64,000 nt of DNA from Chrysoporthe austroafricana (Eukaryota > Ascomycota > Sordariomycetes > Diaporthales > Cryphonectriaceae), in assembly GCA_001051155.2 (NCBI GenBank), contig JYIP02000010.1, positions 682,001 to 746,000 on the forward strand, given 5' to 3'. Positions within the stretch are counted from its first letter, which is position 1, and each line of letters opens with the position of its first letter. The notes under the pieces were generated by a model. It made no database searches and was not told where the DNA came from. It worked only from the letters and a program-made list of their open reading frames with translations. Positions 40,899 through 52,925 of this stretch are shown here, in pieces. The position numbers and the translations under genes were made by a program.

Positions 40899-42290
40899 AT
40901 GGTTGTGCCAGCAGGTATTGGTGTGCCGCTCCTCCGGGTCTCGATCTTCTTCATCGTCTCGACGTGGATGACTGTCATCGCACGTCTATGGGTGCGAAGA
41001 TGGTTGAGGCCTGAGGCCATGGGCCTGGATGACATGATGATGGCCATGGGCCTTGTAAGTGACATAGCCTCTTTTGGACGTAACAACCCGTCCCCCGTCC
41101 TTGAATGACGACGTTCTTACGCGCGATGGCGGCCATTGCAGATTCTTTATACCGTCACGTGTTCTCTGGTCATCGCATGCTGCTTCTGTGGAGCTGGGCA
41201 GCTGTCGAAATACCTCACGACGGCAGATATCATGCAGGGGACGAAGGTGCGTACAGGATGAGGATATCCCAGTCTAGTCCTAGACAGTCCCAGGCTGATG
41301 CCGTCCAAGATCTTTTTCGTCGCCGAGTTCTTCTATAGCGGCTGCACCGCCCTGATCAAGAGCAGCATCTGCATCTGCCTGATCCGCGTGGCCGACGGGC
41401 GCCGTCGGTTCGCGTGGACTCTCTGGGGCCTCGTCGCGTTGCAGTTTATTGCGGCCATAGTATTCTGGTCTGGCGTTGCCAACATCTGCCACCCAATAAC
41501 GACTCTGTGGGGCGAAACAAGCTACGGGACTTGCGATTCTAAGCTGAACAGCAGCGTCAGCTTCCTCTTCTCGGCTATCTCTATATTGACGGACTTTTCC
41601 TTGGCTATCCTCCCTGCGATCCTGATCTGGCCTATACAGATGAAACTACGCCTCAAAATTTCTGTGGCTATCATTCTAGGGTTTGCCGCCTTGTGAGTAG
41701 TACCTATACAGAACCTCCTGCCCGCCTCCCTTAGATCCCACTCGATTTATCCTTTTCTTCTTTTTCTTTTTTGTTTGTTCCCCTTTACTGATAATTTCCT
41801 TCCCAGCGCGAGCTGTGCCACTATCATTCGGCTCAGGTACCTGACCTTATACGACGACCAATCCGAGTTCATGTACAGCGCCGGCCCGATTGGGCTGTGG
41901 TCCGTCATAGAAGAGGGTATCAGTATCATTGCCGGATCTATGCCCGCACTCCGCCCTCTGCTTAGCCTGCCCATATTCGGCGGTACTCGTGACGGTAGTA
42001 AGGATGCCTCTCAGAGAAGCGGGCACTCGCGTCCATGGGCGCCGAGCCGGAGGAATACGGATGATGAGCTTGCAAGAGGCGTGAAGATGGAGACCTTTGT
42101 GTCAAGCGGCACCAACAATACCGCCAACAACAAGATCAGGGTCTCAAAGGATGGCGACAGCGACGGCGAGAGCCAGACTCACATCCTCAAAGAGACGCAC
42201 GTGACGGTTTCGAGCGAGCATATGTGTGCATCAGGGACCGAAGAGTGGACGAAGCGGCGGGTGAACGGCTGGGATCGCCAGGGATCATGA
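40899..42290 (+). CDS. rhodopsin-domain integral membrane protein (fungal PTH11/SAT4-like)
   Basis: Four exons, 40899-41054, 41142-41246, 41310-41692 and 41807-42290, encode 375 aa. Introns 1 (87 nt) and 3 (114 nt) have GTAAGT/GTGAGT donors and CAG acceptors. Intron 2 (63 nt, GTGCGT) needs an AAG acceptor to stay in frame, which joins IMQGTK to IFFVAEFFY as in the family. Successive hydrophobic segments suggest about seven helices: VSIFFIVSTWMTVIARL, VTCSLVIACCFC, ALIKSSICICL, LVALQFIAAIVFW, FLFSAISILTDFSLAILPAI, and ISVAIILGFAAL. The GLDDMMMAMG motif after helix 1 is typical. No CFEM domain is present. The C-terminal tail is hydrophilic and ends with ILKETHVTVSSEH, as in other members. Such proteins are putative receptors or sensors at the plasma membrane and the ligand is unknown. 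Confidence 0.82.
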
Positions 42291-42796
42291 GCTCTCTCGG
42301 GGGGGGGGGGGGCATAATGGTCTATGTGTCGCGGTGTCTAGCCCGTGGGGCAACCGGCTGCCACCAGAGGTCTCCAGCGCCGGATCGGCAGATGGACTGC
42401 GGGCTGGACCTGTGAGCAGGAAGACCCCCGTGGTGTCAATCGTAGGTCAAGTCCGGGCGTTTCCCCGGCGCCGGCGCCATGAGGACACGGACTCTGCCGA
42501 ACCCACCGTCGGCGGCTCGGTCCCGGTGCATGAGGTCATACACCTGACTTCGCCCATTATGACGACACTCTGATGCTGCGTATCGCCGCGGGAATCATGA
42601 CATAGGTGTTGATCTTGTAGATTTCATGACCGACCAGCGTTGTACATTAATAATAGAAAGCGATTCGTTTTGCGAACCTTCAACATCAACACCAAGAGCA
42701 AGAGAGGATCACTTCTACCCTACATCTTTCGGTCCTCCACCCCATTCTGTCCCCGTGAGACTATTGTTCAGTTACTCCACTAGAGTCTCCTTGAGA
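42291..42796. other. intergenic with a G14 run
   Basis: Runs from the rhodopsin-domain stop to the PMI start. It begins with G14 at 42299-42312. A 79-codon frame (42334-42573) ending in VPVHEVIHLTSP resembles the tails of rhodopsin-domain proteins. It might be an alternative last exon, but no matching splice pair was settled. The last 170 bases are the PMI promoter and leader. Confidence 0.45.
42299..42312 (+). repeat. poly-G run (G14)
   Basis: Fourteen consecutive G residues just 3' of the rhodopsin-domain gene stop codon. Length may vary between strains or be misassembled. Confidence 0.85.
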
Positions 42797-44077
42797 ATGG
42801 CACCCCAGCGCGTATTTCAGCTAAGCGGCACGTGCAATAGCTACCCATGGGGGAAGCAAGGGCAGCAGTCGCTGGCTGCGCAGCTGTGTGCGAGGACGCC
42901 CGGGACAGACTTCAAGATCGAAGACGACAAAACGTACTCTGAGATGTGGTTTGGTGACTACCCAGACTTTCCAGCCAAAGTCCTGGAGACCGGAGAGCCG
43001 CTCGCAGATGTCCTCAAGAAGGATCAGGAGATCCTCCTGGGAAAAAAGGTCGTGGAGAGGTTCGACGCACAGCTGCCTTTTCTCCCAAAGGTAAAGAGGA
43101 ACCCGAAGTCGCTGTCGAGGGCCATTCGCTAACGAGATAATCAGATCCTCTCAATAGCGAAAGCCCTCCCCCTGCAAATACATCCCAACAAAGACCTAGC
43201 AACCAAGCTGCACCAGAAAGACCCGGAGCAGTTCTCCGACCCCAACCACAAGCCCGAGATCGCCGTTGCCCTCTCCAAGTTCGAGGTCTTCGCAGGCTTC
43301 AAGCCCCTCTCGGAGGTGCAGCCCATCTTCAGCCTCCCCGCGCTCACGCCCTACTTCCCCAGCTCGCCCACCGAGCGGTGGACCAGCGACACCCTGCGTG
43401 AGGTGACGCGGAACCTGCTTAAGGCCGACGGCGCCACAGTCAGGACCATCGAGAGGGACCTGCTCGCCACGCCGCGCGAGGAGCTGAGCGGGGTCGGCGC
43501 GGAGCACGTCGCCGACCTCCTCCCGCGGCTGCAGGGCCAATACGGGCCCGGCGACGCCGGGAGCGTCGTCGCGCTGACGTGCATGAACTTTATGACGTTC
43601 GAGCCCCTCGACGCCATCTACATCCCCGCGGACGGCATCCACGCGTACCTGTCCGGCAACATCGTCGAGTGCATGGCGCGGTCGAACAACGTGCTCAACG
43701 CGGGCTTCTGCCCGGCGGCAGACAGGAACAACGTCGACATGTTTTCGGACACGCTGAGCTTCAAGACGCACAGCAAGGAGGATGTGATCCTACGGAGCCA
43801 GAGGAGCGAGAGGAGCACGACGGGCAAGACGGTCGTGTATAAGCCGCCGATGAGTGAATTTGACATGCTCTTGGCCGGCTTGAGGGCGGGTGAGAGTGAT
43901 GAGATCAAGGCAGGGGGCGGACCCGGGGTGATGATTGTCACGCAAGGTACAGGAAAGATGACTGCGGATGGGCAGGACTTCGAATTGAAGGAGGGCTATA
44001 TTTATTATGTGGCACCGGGCGTGGACGTCCAATGGGAGACAGAAAGCGGGATGCAGATTTTCGAGGCTGTCGTGTAG
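42797..44077 (+). CDS. mannose-6-phosphate isomerase (type I)
   Basis: Two exons, 42797-43090 and 43145-44077, encode 408 aa. The 54-nt intron has GTAAAG, a GCTAACG branch site and ATCAG. The enzyme is zinc-dependent and interconverts fructose-6-phosphate and mannose-6-phosphate. It supplies mannose for GDP-mannose, protein glycosylation and the cell wall, in the cytosol. Zinc ligands of the cupin site are in place: Q109 and H111 in QIHPNK, E136 in HKPEIA, and H264 in DGIHAYLSG. The next stretch, VECMARSNNVLNAGF, is the type I PMI signature. The N-terminal GTCNSYPWGKQG block is also typical. Length is within the family norm (about 420-440 aa in yeasts). It is the housekeeping member of this interval and shows no abnormality. 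Confidence 0.95.
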
Positions 44078-44895
44078 AATGTGTGGGATGATGCGATTTC
44101 TGCATGGAGAAAGTTCTAATACCTAGATACAGAGTACGATGAGTACTCTCTGTGAAGGACTGGTTGCTCTAGTATTAATTATCCAGCTGTATGCATAATA
44201 TGCTCTTCCTCTGGGCTCAAACGAAGTTCATCTCAATCACTCACCACGACACACATGTCTGGGCTGTATACCAAATATAATCTGTTGGGTGCGTGTATAT
44301 TATATAAGGACAACTCCGACCCACGCTTTTTTTTCAATACTCACAATTAAAGCTCTTTTTTTTCTTGATTGGTCCCATAGCCAAATACGAAGCATCTGGT
44401 ATAAGCCAATTTGTTCAGACTACTTTCGGACTGAAATAAATAATTATTGGAAACTTCTCCTTCGGCATCTGCCCAATTTTTCTCCTCATGCGCTGCAGCT
44501 AAACGCTTCTGTCTCTTTCCCTTCCTATACCTAGCTAAAACACGCCCGTCTCTTAGAAAGCTCAACTTCTTAATACACCAACATCACTATACACCACCAT
44601 TTACAAGGAGTGTAAGCAGGAAAAACAGCTTCTGGAGGGGGAGGGTTTGGTAGTGCAGAGCCTTCCGGGTTAGGGTCTCTTCCCTCCTACGACACCTCAT
44701 TGGGTGCTTTGTTTCAGGCTCCCTTAGTCAGGACGACCCACCGCAGATCGATCACGCCATCGCCCCAGTGTGGCTTACAAAAAATGATGTCTTTTGTAGT
44801 TGTTTAAATCTTACAAATCCTGATAGAGGCCTAGAATCAGTCCTCCGTCCGCCCACTGCACCAAACTCCTCGTCCCAACTCCCTGGTGTCTCACG
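44078..44895. other. intergenic, SQR upstream region
   Basis: No gene is supported. AT-rich sequence follows PMI, then a TATA-like element near 44301. Mixed CT-rich sequence leads into the SQR start codon. A long 5' leader with an intron is possible. Confidence 0.45.
44301..44307 (+). promoter_or_regulatory. TATA-like element upstream of SQR
   Basis: TATATAA on the plus strand about 590 bases upstream of the sulfide:quinone oxidoreductase ATG, the nearest good TATA match on this strand. The distance implies a long leader, so the assignment is weak. Confidence 0.25.
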
Positions 44896-46399
44896 ATGGC
44901 GGCTGCATTCGGAGCAGCAGCCTCCCGCGCCTCCACCAGAGCCTTGCAGAGGCGGCTACCCCTGACGGCCTCCTCCCTCCGATCATACGCCACCGTCAAC
45001 GCGATATCACCAAAGCCTCACCACCGCGTGGTGATCGTTGGGGGCGGCACGGCAGGGGTCACGGTCGCCGCGCAGCTGCTGCGGACCAAGGAGTTTCAGA
45101 AAGATGAGATCGCCATCCTGGACCCGGCCAAGGACCACCACTACCAGCCCGGATGGACCCTTGTCGGCTCGGGCCTCAAGCCACTGAGCGACATGAGCCG
45201 GCCTCTGTCCAGCATCATCCCCGAGAACGTCCCGCACTATCCCCTGCAGGTGGCCAAGTTCGATCCGGAGAACAACGAGCTCAAGACCTCGGACGGTGTC
45301 GAGGTCTCGTACGAGTACCTGGTGGTGGCCCCCGGCCTGGAGGTCAACTTTGCGGGCGTCAAGGGACTGCCCGAGGCCCTGCAGGACCCGGGCAGCAGCG
45401 TGAGCTCCATCTACTCGGACAAGACGGTCGAGCAGGTCTGGAAGAACATCCAGGCGTTCAAGAAGGGGACGGCCGTCTTCACGCAGCCCGCCGGCGTCAT
45501 CAAGTGTGCTGGCGCCCCACAGAAGATCATGTGGATGGCCCTGTCTCAGTGGGAGAAGGACGGCGTGAGGAAGGAGATCCTGCCGTTCTTCGCCACAGGT
45601 GCTCCGGGTACGCCCCATCGACCCCCTTGCTTCTTGTGTGGAGAGGCACTGACCGTGGTGCAGCAATGTTCGCCGTGCCGAAATACTCCAAGGCACTTGA
45701 GGAGCTGCGTGTGCAGCGCAAGGTGGAGGGTCTGTTCCAGCACAACCTGATCGGGGTTGATGTGAAGACTAAGACTGCCACGTTCAAGAACTTGGGCGAT
45801 AACGGCAAAGAGGTCCAGAAGGAGTTCGGTTTCCTGCATGTGGTTCCTCCCCAAAAGCCCTGGGATTGGGTTGCCAAGTCACCTCTGGGTAAGAATGCCA
45901 CCCTCCAGGACCTAAATTTGGGATCGGACCGGATGCTGACTCCTCATGACCTGTAGCCGACGCTGCTGGCTGGGTTGATGTGGACAAGACCACCACCCAA
46001 CACACCAAGTACTCCAACGTGTTCTCCATAGGCGACGCCTCCTCTCTCCCCAACTCCAAGACTGCCGCCGCCATCTCATCGCAGGCTCCGGTTCTGGTGG
46101 AGAACCTGCTCGCCGCCATCCGTGGCAAGGAGCTCAAGGCTGGCTACACCGGCTACGCTTCGTGCCCCCTGCTGACCGGCCACAACGAGCTGATGCTGTG
46201 CGAGTTCAAGTACGGAGGCGTGCCTGACGAGACGTTCGCCAAGGTGCCTGGTATTGGCAGCCAAGATGTGCCCCGGCGGGCTTTCTACCACCTGAAGAAG
46301 GATTTCTTCCCCAGGGTGTACTGGGGCAGCTTCGTAAAGGGTACGTGGTATGGCCCAAGGAGCTGGTTCAAGCCGGACGTCACAAAGTCTTCGGCATAG
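44896..46399 (+). CDS. sulfide:quinone oxidoreductase, mitochondrial
   Basis: Three exons, 44896-45607, 45664-45888 and 45957-46399, encode 459 aa. Introns of 56 and 68 nt have GTACGC..CAG and GTAAGA..TAG ends. Joins are GAP-AMFAVPKYS and KSPL-ADAAGW. The enzyme oxidises sulfide and passes electrons to ubiquinone at the mitochondrial inner membrane; fission yeast Hmt2 is the fungal reference. The presequence (MAAAFGAAASRASTRALQRR to LRSYATV) is followed by the FAD-binding motif VVIVGGGTAGVT (about 45-56). YQPGWTLVGSG is a family hallmark. ERQ-type cysteines are seen in VIKCAGAP and YASCPLLTG. A second FAD motif is NVFSIGDASSLPNSKTAAAI. The protein belongs to the eukaryotic SQR type (SQRDL/HMT2). 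It lies 3' of PMI on the same strand and no functional link between the two is evident. Confidence 0.93.
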
Positions 46400-47147
46400 G
46401 CTGCCTATGATCTAGCGGATGGGGCTGTGGCGGGATTTGGAAAACTTCCAGAGCGTTACTCAACTAGACAGCAATTACCTGCATCGTTCAATTTCTTTTG
46501 TTCAGTAGACGGAAGGGAGGCTTGGAAAAGGAGGCCCTTGACTAGGATACAAAATTTCAGAGGGATCGCAAAAGATGTCGCTAGGAATGCTAATAGCTTT
46601 TTTGAAGTTTCGTCCTGTCCATGGTGTCTACGTTCAAGTTTATTTCCTAATCTCATGTATCATCTCATACTATCCAGTATCAAGCCGTCTTTCTTTGCTG
46701 TTTCTTTATTATCGCTGCCATGCTCTGCACACTGAAGAGGCATGCCCAAGCATAGGTTGAAGACTTCATCACGCCAGACTTCACCTCTTAATAGGTATCT
46801 ATCACATGAGTCAATCTTTCGAAACCGATGGCCCATCTCAAAGTAGATACTGTAGTGCTATCGTTCTAGTCTCTTTCATATGCCGAAATGCGTAGGCAAT
46901 GATATTTGAACATCCGAGACCGGGGATAGTCCAGTTTAGCCGGGGCTCATCGTGCATTGCAAGTAGAGAAGTCAACGTTGTTCGGAAAACCCATCGCAGT
47001 TTACATGAACGAAAAACGCCTTCGGCCCGAGCTACGAAGCCTGGAGACATCCGGCGTAAGAACTATCATCGACCTAGCGCTGTCCCCAACCGCCGTTGGC
47101 AATGACAACGCTGCAGCTTTTTATAAAATAGAGTGGGTTTTTTTTTC

Positions 47148-47188
<41 letters not shown>

Positions 47189-48749
47189 CGCACTGAAATT
47201 TCCATATCATTAGCTTCGGACAGATGAAGTCTCGAAGTAAGCCACCGACGAATTATTACACCCTTTGCCGTTCGCCTTAGTATCGCAATCATCCTGACCG
47301 GCTGCATTCTAACACAACAGACATACGAAAACCTCATTGGAAGTAATCTACAGTTTACTGCCCTATGATCGACTACGAACTATTGTGGTTGTCATGTACA
47401 CGCTTTCCTTTTTATACCTCCAGGAGAAATGGTGGATGAAAAGCTTGGCTGGAGACGGATAGCACCTTCTAACGGAACGAAGCAAAGCATAAACAATCAT
47501 CTGAAGAGCATGGAAGTCGCGCCCATCAGTATTTACGCAATACCACAAGTGGGAGTACTTAGTTGCATCATAGATACTGCTCCAGATGATATTAACATTT
47601 TGTCGGTGTCTGGTCATCAGATGGGCTGCGTGGCCCCGGAAGAGCCCGACGCATCATCTTGTGCGTTGATCGACCTTGAGGCCGCATAGGCCATCCCTGA
47701 ACATGGAAGTTGATTACCTTTTTCACACAGGTCGAGCGTAGCACATCGCGAGATTACTTCTATGATATCATTATTGAAGTGCCCAATTACCCTCCTCGCA
47801 AGCTAGTAGTGTTGTGATTCAATAAGGATGCACCAATAGTAGCGGCAGAGACCGAGGCTGTAATGATCTAGGGACTACTAGTATATGTCAGGTCGTCCCA
47901 TCGACAGTAGCGGCGCCCTAGCGCAATCTTTTGAGCATGCTTACCAGGTGCAAGGGTATCTGTGCAGATATAAAGTTAATATGTCATTACGGCAAACGGC
48001 ATTCAGACTCACAAGGTTACAAGGCCGACGAAGAAAATAAAAGGTGTTGTGCGATCAACATGGCTAAGGACTATCTCATGCAGTATAACAAGAACAATAA
48101 ACGGTTAACGCTGACTTATAGATTAACCACAAGTTATACTCAATTTGCAATACACCTTAGCCATCCACACGACGGACAGGCTCTGACCTGAGAGCCTTGA
48201 CATGATCGTCGTAGTGGACATTAAAATTATTTGAAAGTTCTATAGAGACGCAAGCACCAACCAAATCAAGACAGATCGCCCTTAGCTAGAGATCTTGATT
48301 GCACGATCCGCCACAGATGAAGATAGTCTATATAGTGCCTCCTAGTTTGAAAGCTAGCTCAATGTCTATGTAGACGTGTGCCGCTCAGCATCTTTCACTT
48401 TCAGAGTCTTGCATGAAGAACTCATTCACAAGTCACTGCCATACGTATTTGGCTTCACACTAGGATCGGTTCGCGTTCATAGATACTCTTATGATGGCTT
48501 CACTGTCAATTCCTTCTAATGAATTTAGATCAACTTAGACTGGATTCCAACATAAAATCAAGTCATGTCCCATCCTACAATGATCCTCTCGAGGGGATTC
48601 TTCACGCACCATTCCTGCTTGGATCACCGTTCTGCATACCTGACAGCCACTTCGAGTATCCTTCACGGTGAACATCCCACATCCACTTTCTTAATCCTCC
48701 TTTCCACCCAATCTTTTTTCTGTCCAGCCATCACCTACAGACAGTCGGT
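46400..48749. other. 2.35-kb AT-rich gene-poor region
   Basis: No gene is supported. It contains an (ATT)n microsatellite at 47151-47188 and AT-rich sequence with frequent stops. A few frames of 60-90 codons (for example 47429-47689 and 47931-48191) show no motif and unconvincing codon use. The final 200 bases are the promoter of the gene starting at 48750. Confidence 0.45.
47151..47188 (+). repeat. (ATT)n microsatellite
   Basis: About 12.7 perfect ATT units following a T9 run, in gene-poor AT-rich DNA. Confidence 0.95.
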
Positions 48750-49825
48750 ATGGCTCCCTCCAGAAGGCGACAAGACTCTGAGCCGCCAGCCAAGCGGCAG
48801 AAAACCTCTGGGCCCGACATGATGCCCACCCCAGAGTCCGATTGCCCCGAGCTCCCGGATGCCATCGACGCCGCCTCACACGAGAAGCGAGGCGCCTCCT
48901 CCACGGCCTCCTCGCCCACCCTCGACGTCCACCAACACGGGCCCTGGGCACTGGCCGAAACGCACCGCTCAAAGCATGTGCCGTTTCCGGTCGGTGGCCC
49001 CCTTGTCCCCCTGGAGATGAGACTTACGGTCTCTGAGGACCCCCTCGGATATGGGAGCCGCATCAACTACCGCGGTGACCTGTTCCTGACGTTGCCTCAG
49101 GGGGTGTTTGATATCGGCCACATAGACGGCTGGCTGCTGCGGAAATCGACCCCTTCGCAGCAGGATTCAAGCACCCCTCTCTGGGTCTCAGAGTGGTTGC
49201 AGGGCCCCATGTCCAGGTACAAGCACCATGACCAGGACATGGCACAGGCGCTGCGATCGCTGTACGGGAAGAAGGGGCAGCCTGGGAAGCTCGACGTATC
49301 GGGCCCTGGCTATGAAGACGCCGTTTTCTTCATAGAAATGATTCATATCGAAGAAGATGATGAAGCCACCGGGATCAAGGTATGTCGTAACCAAAACATT
49401 TTCAGAGCTTCCAAGAAAACGTTGCCTCGCTAACATGTCTTTAGTTTGCTGGAAACAAGCTTCTGAAGCACGTGTTTGGTCTTTACTACGCGTGCTTCGC
49501 CGACCAGCGAATCCCAGAGGAGTGTCGGCCCAGTGGGCCCCCGTTTGTCATCCTAGAGCCGGCGCTTCCTGAGGATGACGAGATCGCTCGGGCTTGGTGG
49601 AGCGTAAAACCCAAGCCCAGTGAAGACATTGCCATGCAGGCCCGGGAGAAGGAGATCGCTGATACGCTGAGAGCAGTCTATACCTCAGCGTCCATCGGCT
49701 ATCAAGTCCTCGTTGAAGATGCCCTGGTTCGTTCTCCAGGAGGATGGACGGTCCACACCATCCTGGGCCTTCAGGTATCGGTGGAGACGATGAGCCACCA
49801 CCTGTTAAAGACCCAGGCAGTGTGA
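48750..49825 (+). CDS. hypothetical protein, nuclear-type N-terminus
   Basis: Two exons, 48750-49379 and 49445-49825, encode 336 aa. The 65-nt intron has GTATGT, a CGCTAACA branch site and TTTAG. I do not recognise the family. The N-terminus MAPSRRRQDSEPPAKRQKT resembles a bipartite nuclear localisation signal. A Ser/Pro-rich disordered stretch follows to about residue 65. The rest is globular, with hydrophobic beta-like segments (LVPLEMRLTVSEDP; GDLFLTLPQGVFDIGHIDGWLL; DAVFFIEMIHIEEDD). After the intron comes GNKLLKHVFGLYYACFA, then an acidic/aromatic segment and a C-terminal region TLRAVYTSASIGYQVLVEDALV. The intron join is clean and codon use is GC-rich in both exons, supporting a real gene. 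It is possibly lineage-restricted. Confidence 0.65.
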
Positions 49826-50945
49826 AAGGGCATCTTCTCGGACCGACGGCGATCTCCTTCATTGAGCTTCGAGACTAGCTTGCGGGATCACATGGGGTAT
49901 ATGGGGGCGATGTAAGCTGTTTGTGTGGGCTGGTCTGTTGGTTATGTGTAGCTTGTTGTACTTCATTGAAATCATGGGTTTCGTGCTTTCATGTTTTGAA
50001 GTGACATTTTGAACAACAACTCGGGCATAGACTTTTAGCTTAGGAGTTTTGGATTAGAAGGAGAATGTTACAAAAATTGCACTCGAAGTGCTTCATCACC
50101 CGCTCCGTTACAATGCATGTTCGATGATATTACTCCCGCTTCATAAGTGTGGACCTCGCACAGCAACTGCCAGAGCAATCAGTAAAGGCCCTCCGTCACT
50201 GTGCACTTTTAGAGGTACGTCCTGGAGAGTCATGAGTGCCAATGACCAATTCTAGCGCACAGAGTTCAACTGTCTCAACTTTCGCTCGCGGCTCTACAGC
50301 TGAAGTGATTAGTTAGTTGCTGTGTGACGCGTTATACTAATTATGTAGCACATTCAAAGCGGTTGATCAGCCGTCAGCAGTAACGATTTGACGGAAATGG
50401 TACACGGTAGCACCTCAACTGTGCAGGCCCGCCTTGGAGCTGGTAATCACAAGGATCGTCCACATAGTTGCACCACGGTAGAAGAGCGTGTCTCCAACTA
50501 TATAGCATGTCGGTGTACTTCAGTAGGGAAGTCATGTTCTCTGGAGTTGTAGCATTATCGGCGCCTCGGTAGTCATTTCATCAGTTAATCATCGACTGCT
50601 TCTTTTCACGAATCTGGCAGGCGAGTCTGTCACGCGTGTTCAACAGAATCATAGAGTCGTATGGCCATTCTAGTATATAACGGCAGAAAGCTGGGCGGAA
50701 AAGAAGGTAACACTTGCACCAACAGCGCTATCCTCGCAGAACAGGAGGCAGCACCACACCAAAACAAAATCACATCGCCACCTTTGATACTGCACAGCCC
50801 ATATTCGACAACGCGGGAGCCTCGCAAATACCGGGACCAAGAAAGATCACTGCTACGAGACGACTTATTGACCCACCCCGGACCTCTTCACGCAGCTCAC
50901 TCTTAGCGTATAGGTTATTAGGAGAACCGGGACTCGGAGCGAAAC
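49826..50945. other. intergenic, AT-rich, no gene seen
   Basis: A gap between two same-strand hypothetical genes. AT-rich and stop-rich; a TATA-like motif at 50684 precedes the next gene. Frames upstream of 50946 that overlap its leader have no motif. Confidence 0.45.
50684..50690 (+). promoter_or_regulatory. TATA-like element
   Basis: TATATAA about 256 bases upstream of the start codon at 50946, at a spacing consistent with a TATA box plus a 5' leader of around 220 nt. Confidence 0.35.
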
Positions 50946-51966
50946 ATGTCGCACTATGCGAGCTCTAAGTCTCACGGGTCCAGATCTAAGGGCGAATCAT
51001 CCTCCAAGGGCAAAAGCTCCTCGCGCTCAGCTCTCTATCGAAGCGTCACAGACCTTGACCTGACGGAGTTGGCGAAAAACAGAGAGCTGGACGCGCTGCT
51101 TGAAGATCTCAGCCACGAAGCTTACGAGTTGAGGGCGATGTGGGTCTGTTTCAAGGAGGGCACCGAGGGCTACACGAACCTTCCCACCTTGAAGTTCGAC
51201 TTTAGGAACCGAGTGGGCGCTCTGAGGGGTGCAGAGATAGAGGTTGTAGACAATCCTCATGCGTACCCCTACCCCCACGAGGGCCAGTACTACCAGCCCG
51301 CCCAAATGATTTTGTGGCTGGTCAGCCTGCAGGGACCATCGGAAGCAGCCGTGCAGAGTTTTCGGCTCGAGGATCACTTCTCGAGCTTCGCTGCTGAGGG
51401 CAGCAGCACCGCCCCCGGCGACAGGGTCTACAGCCGCAGGCACAGGCGTGGGATGTCTCGCATTGTCACGACGCTAGGCCAGATCCTCAGGTCTCTCGTA
51501 GACTATGGGCTCCACGCTTTTGGCTTCCCGAGCACCACCATCGGCGACCAAGACTGTTACGTTGGCTCCCGAGACTGGATGTCAGTATAACCTGCCCATA
51601 CCCCGCGCGTCGCGGCGGCTTTCCTTGAGCACTGCGCTAACCTGTGCCCCTTTCCCCCGAAACAGTACGCAAGCCATCTGCCTCCTTGATCAGGTCGACG
51701 GTATGCATCGCATCACGAGTCGGATCATGGAGGCAGAGCCGCCGCTGGTGAGAGAGGTGGAGGTCTGGAATAGTAACCGACAGATCTGGGAGAGGGAACG
51801 CCAGCGGCTCCAAGCCCAGACCATATACCACGCGCTTGGGTACTACTATCCGGTAGACGGTGGGCACCCGAGACGCACGCCGGTCCACGTAGGCCACTTT
51901 TTTGGTGCGTGGGTCCGACAGATGCCGACTGAAGATAGCATACCGTACTCGTGGGATTTGATGTGA
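50946..51966 (+). CDS. hypothetical protein with Ser/Lys-rich N-terminus
   Basis: Two exons, 50946-51580 and 51666-51966, encode 311 aa. The 85-nt intron has donor GTCAGT (C at +3 is uncommon), a GCTAACC branch site and acceptor AAACAG. The phase-2 join gives DWI-TQAICLLDQVDG. The first 30 residues are Ser/Lys/Gly-rich and disordered. Then VTDLDLTELAKNRELDALLEDL is helical. A mixed alpha/beta region with AQMILWLVSLQGP and SRRHRRGMSRIVTTLGQILRSLVDYGL follows. The last exon is helical and charged (WNSNRQIWERERQRLQAQTIYHALGYYY). The family is not recognised, and no signal peptide or membrane helix is seen. It has a similar size and exon layout to the previous gene, but I see no convincing sequence similarity between them. 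Confidence 0.62.
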
Positions 51967-52925
51967 TGTCTGTCAAGGTCTACAGCGACTTGTGGCCCTT
52001 TTCGACAGCCTTGGGTGGACTCGCCGGTTTTTGGGGTGTCTACAGGAAGCTGTGAATGCGGTGAGAGCTGACCTAGCATATCTTTCAGGACAATTGTTTT
52101 TGGAGAGACTCTTTTGACGGAATTGCAACAGCCTAGTCTTTGACCGAATCTGGGACTCTATCTACCTTGTATTCTCGCTGGCTGATTGGTATCGGCTTGG
52201 TCTTCTATCCTCCAGTCATGCTCCGGTGGCACTCATCGCTCATCGTCACCATCGGACGAGTCTAACTGTAGCTGCTTCGTGCGACACCTTTCTATAGCCC
52301 ACACTCCCCATCGTCAGTTATCTCGTCGTTGCTGAGGAATAGGCAGGTTATTGCACACGAGAGGGCCTGCATCTTGGCATGATCTTGTTTAATACACCCC
52401 ATCCCCCAAAGTCTATAGAATAAGAGCGAGAGGTGATAGAACGAGGACACAGCAAGGGTAGACCGGCTGACCTCGTCAATGCGTTGTGGTTTCTCCTCCA
52501 AAATGCAGTGGACAAGAGATGCACTTTGAGATGAGAGCCAGATACATCTAGTCGGGGATACCGAGACCGACGCAGCAGTAAGGGTCATAATAGTGGGCAT
52601 AATTTGTCGGCCTGAGATATTGAGCAGCTAACGAGTGTTTGTCAACTGGGTGGAGAGCCACCAACAGGCTCCTACAATACCTAAGTTTCTATTTCGAGAG
52701 GATAGTCTGCCCTAAGTGCTAATGCCTGACGAATTGGTGGCAGCGTTCGCGACTGGCCCTTCATTCCCGCGTTCTATCCTGCGATACGTCGGCAATACCG
52801 TCGAATGTGAATCCGATGCCAACACGAATCTATTTCCCATCGCACCACCGTTGCCATTATCACCGCTCTGTGCCCAAGTTTCAATCCCTAATCCAGGCAC
52901 AAATCTCCGTTTTCAACTTTCAAAC
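51967..52925. other. intergenic, convergent 3' flanks
   Basis: Lies between a plus-strand and a minus-strand stop codon. Mixed composition with AT-rich patches and no gene supported. Two frames of 80-100 codons (52292-52600 minus, 52716-52970 plus) have no motif. Confidence 0.45.
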
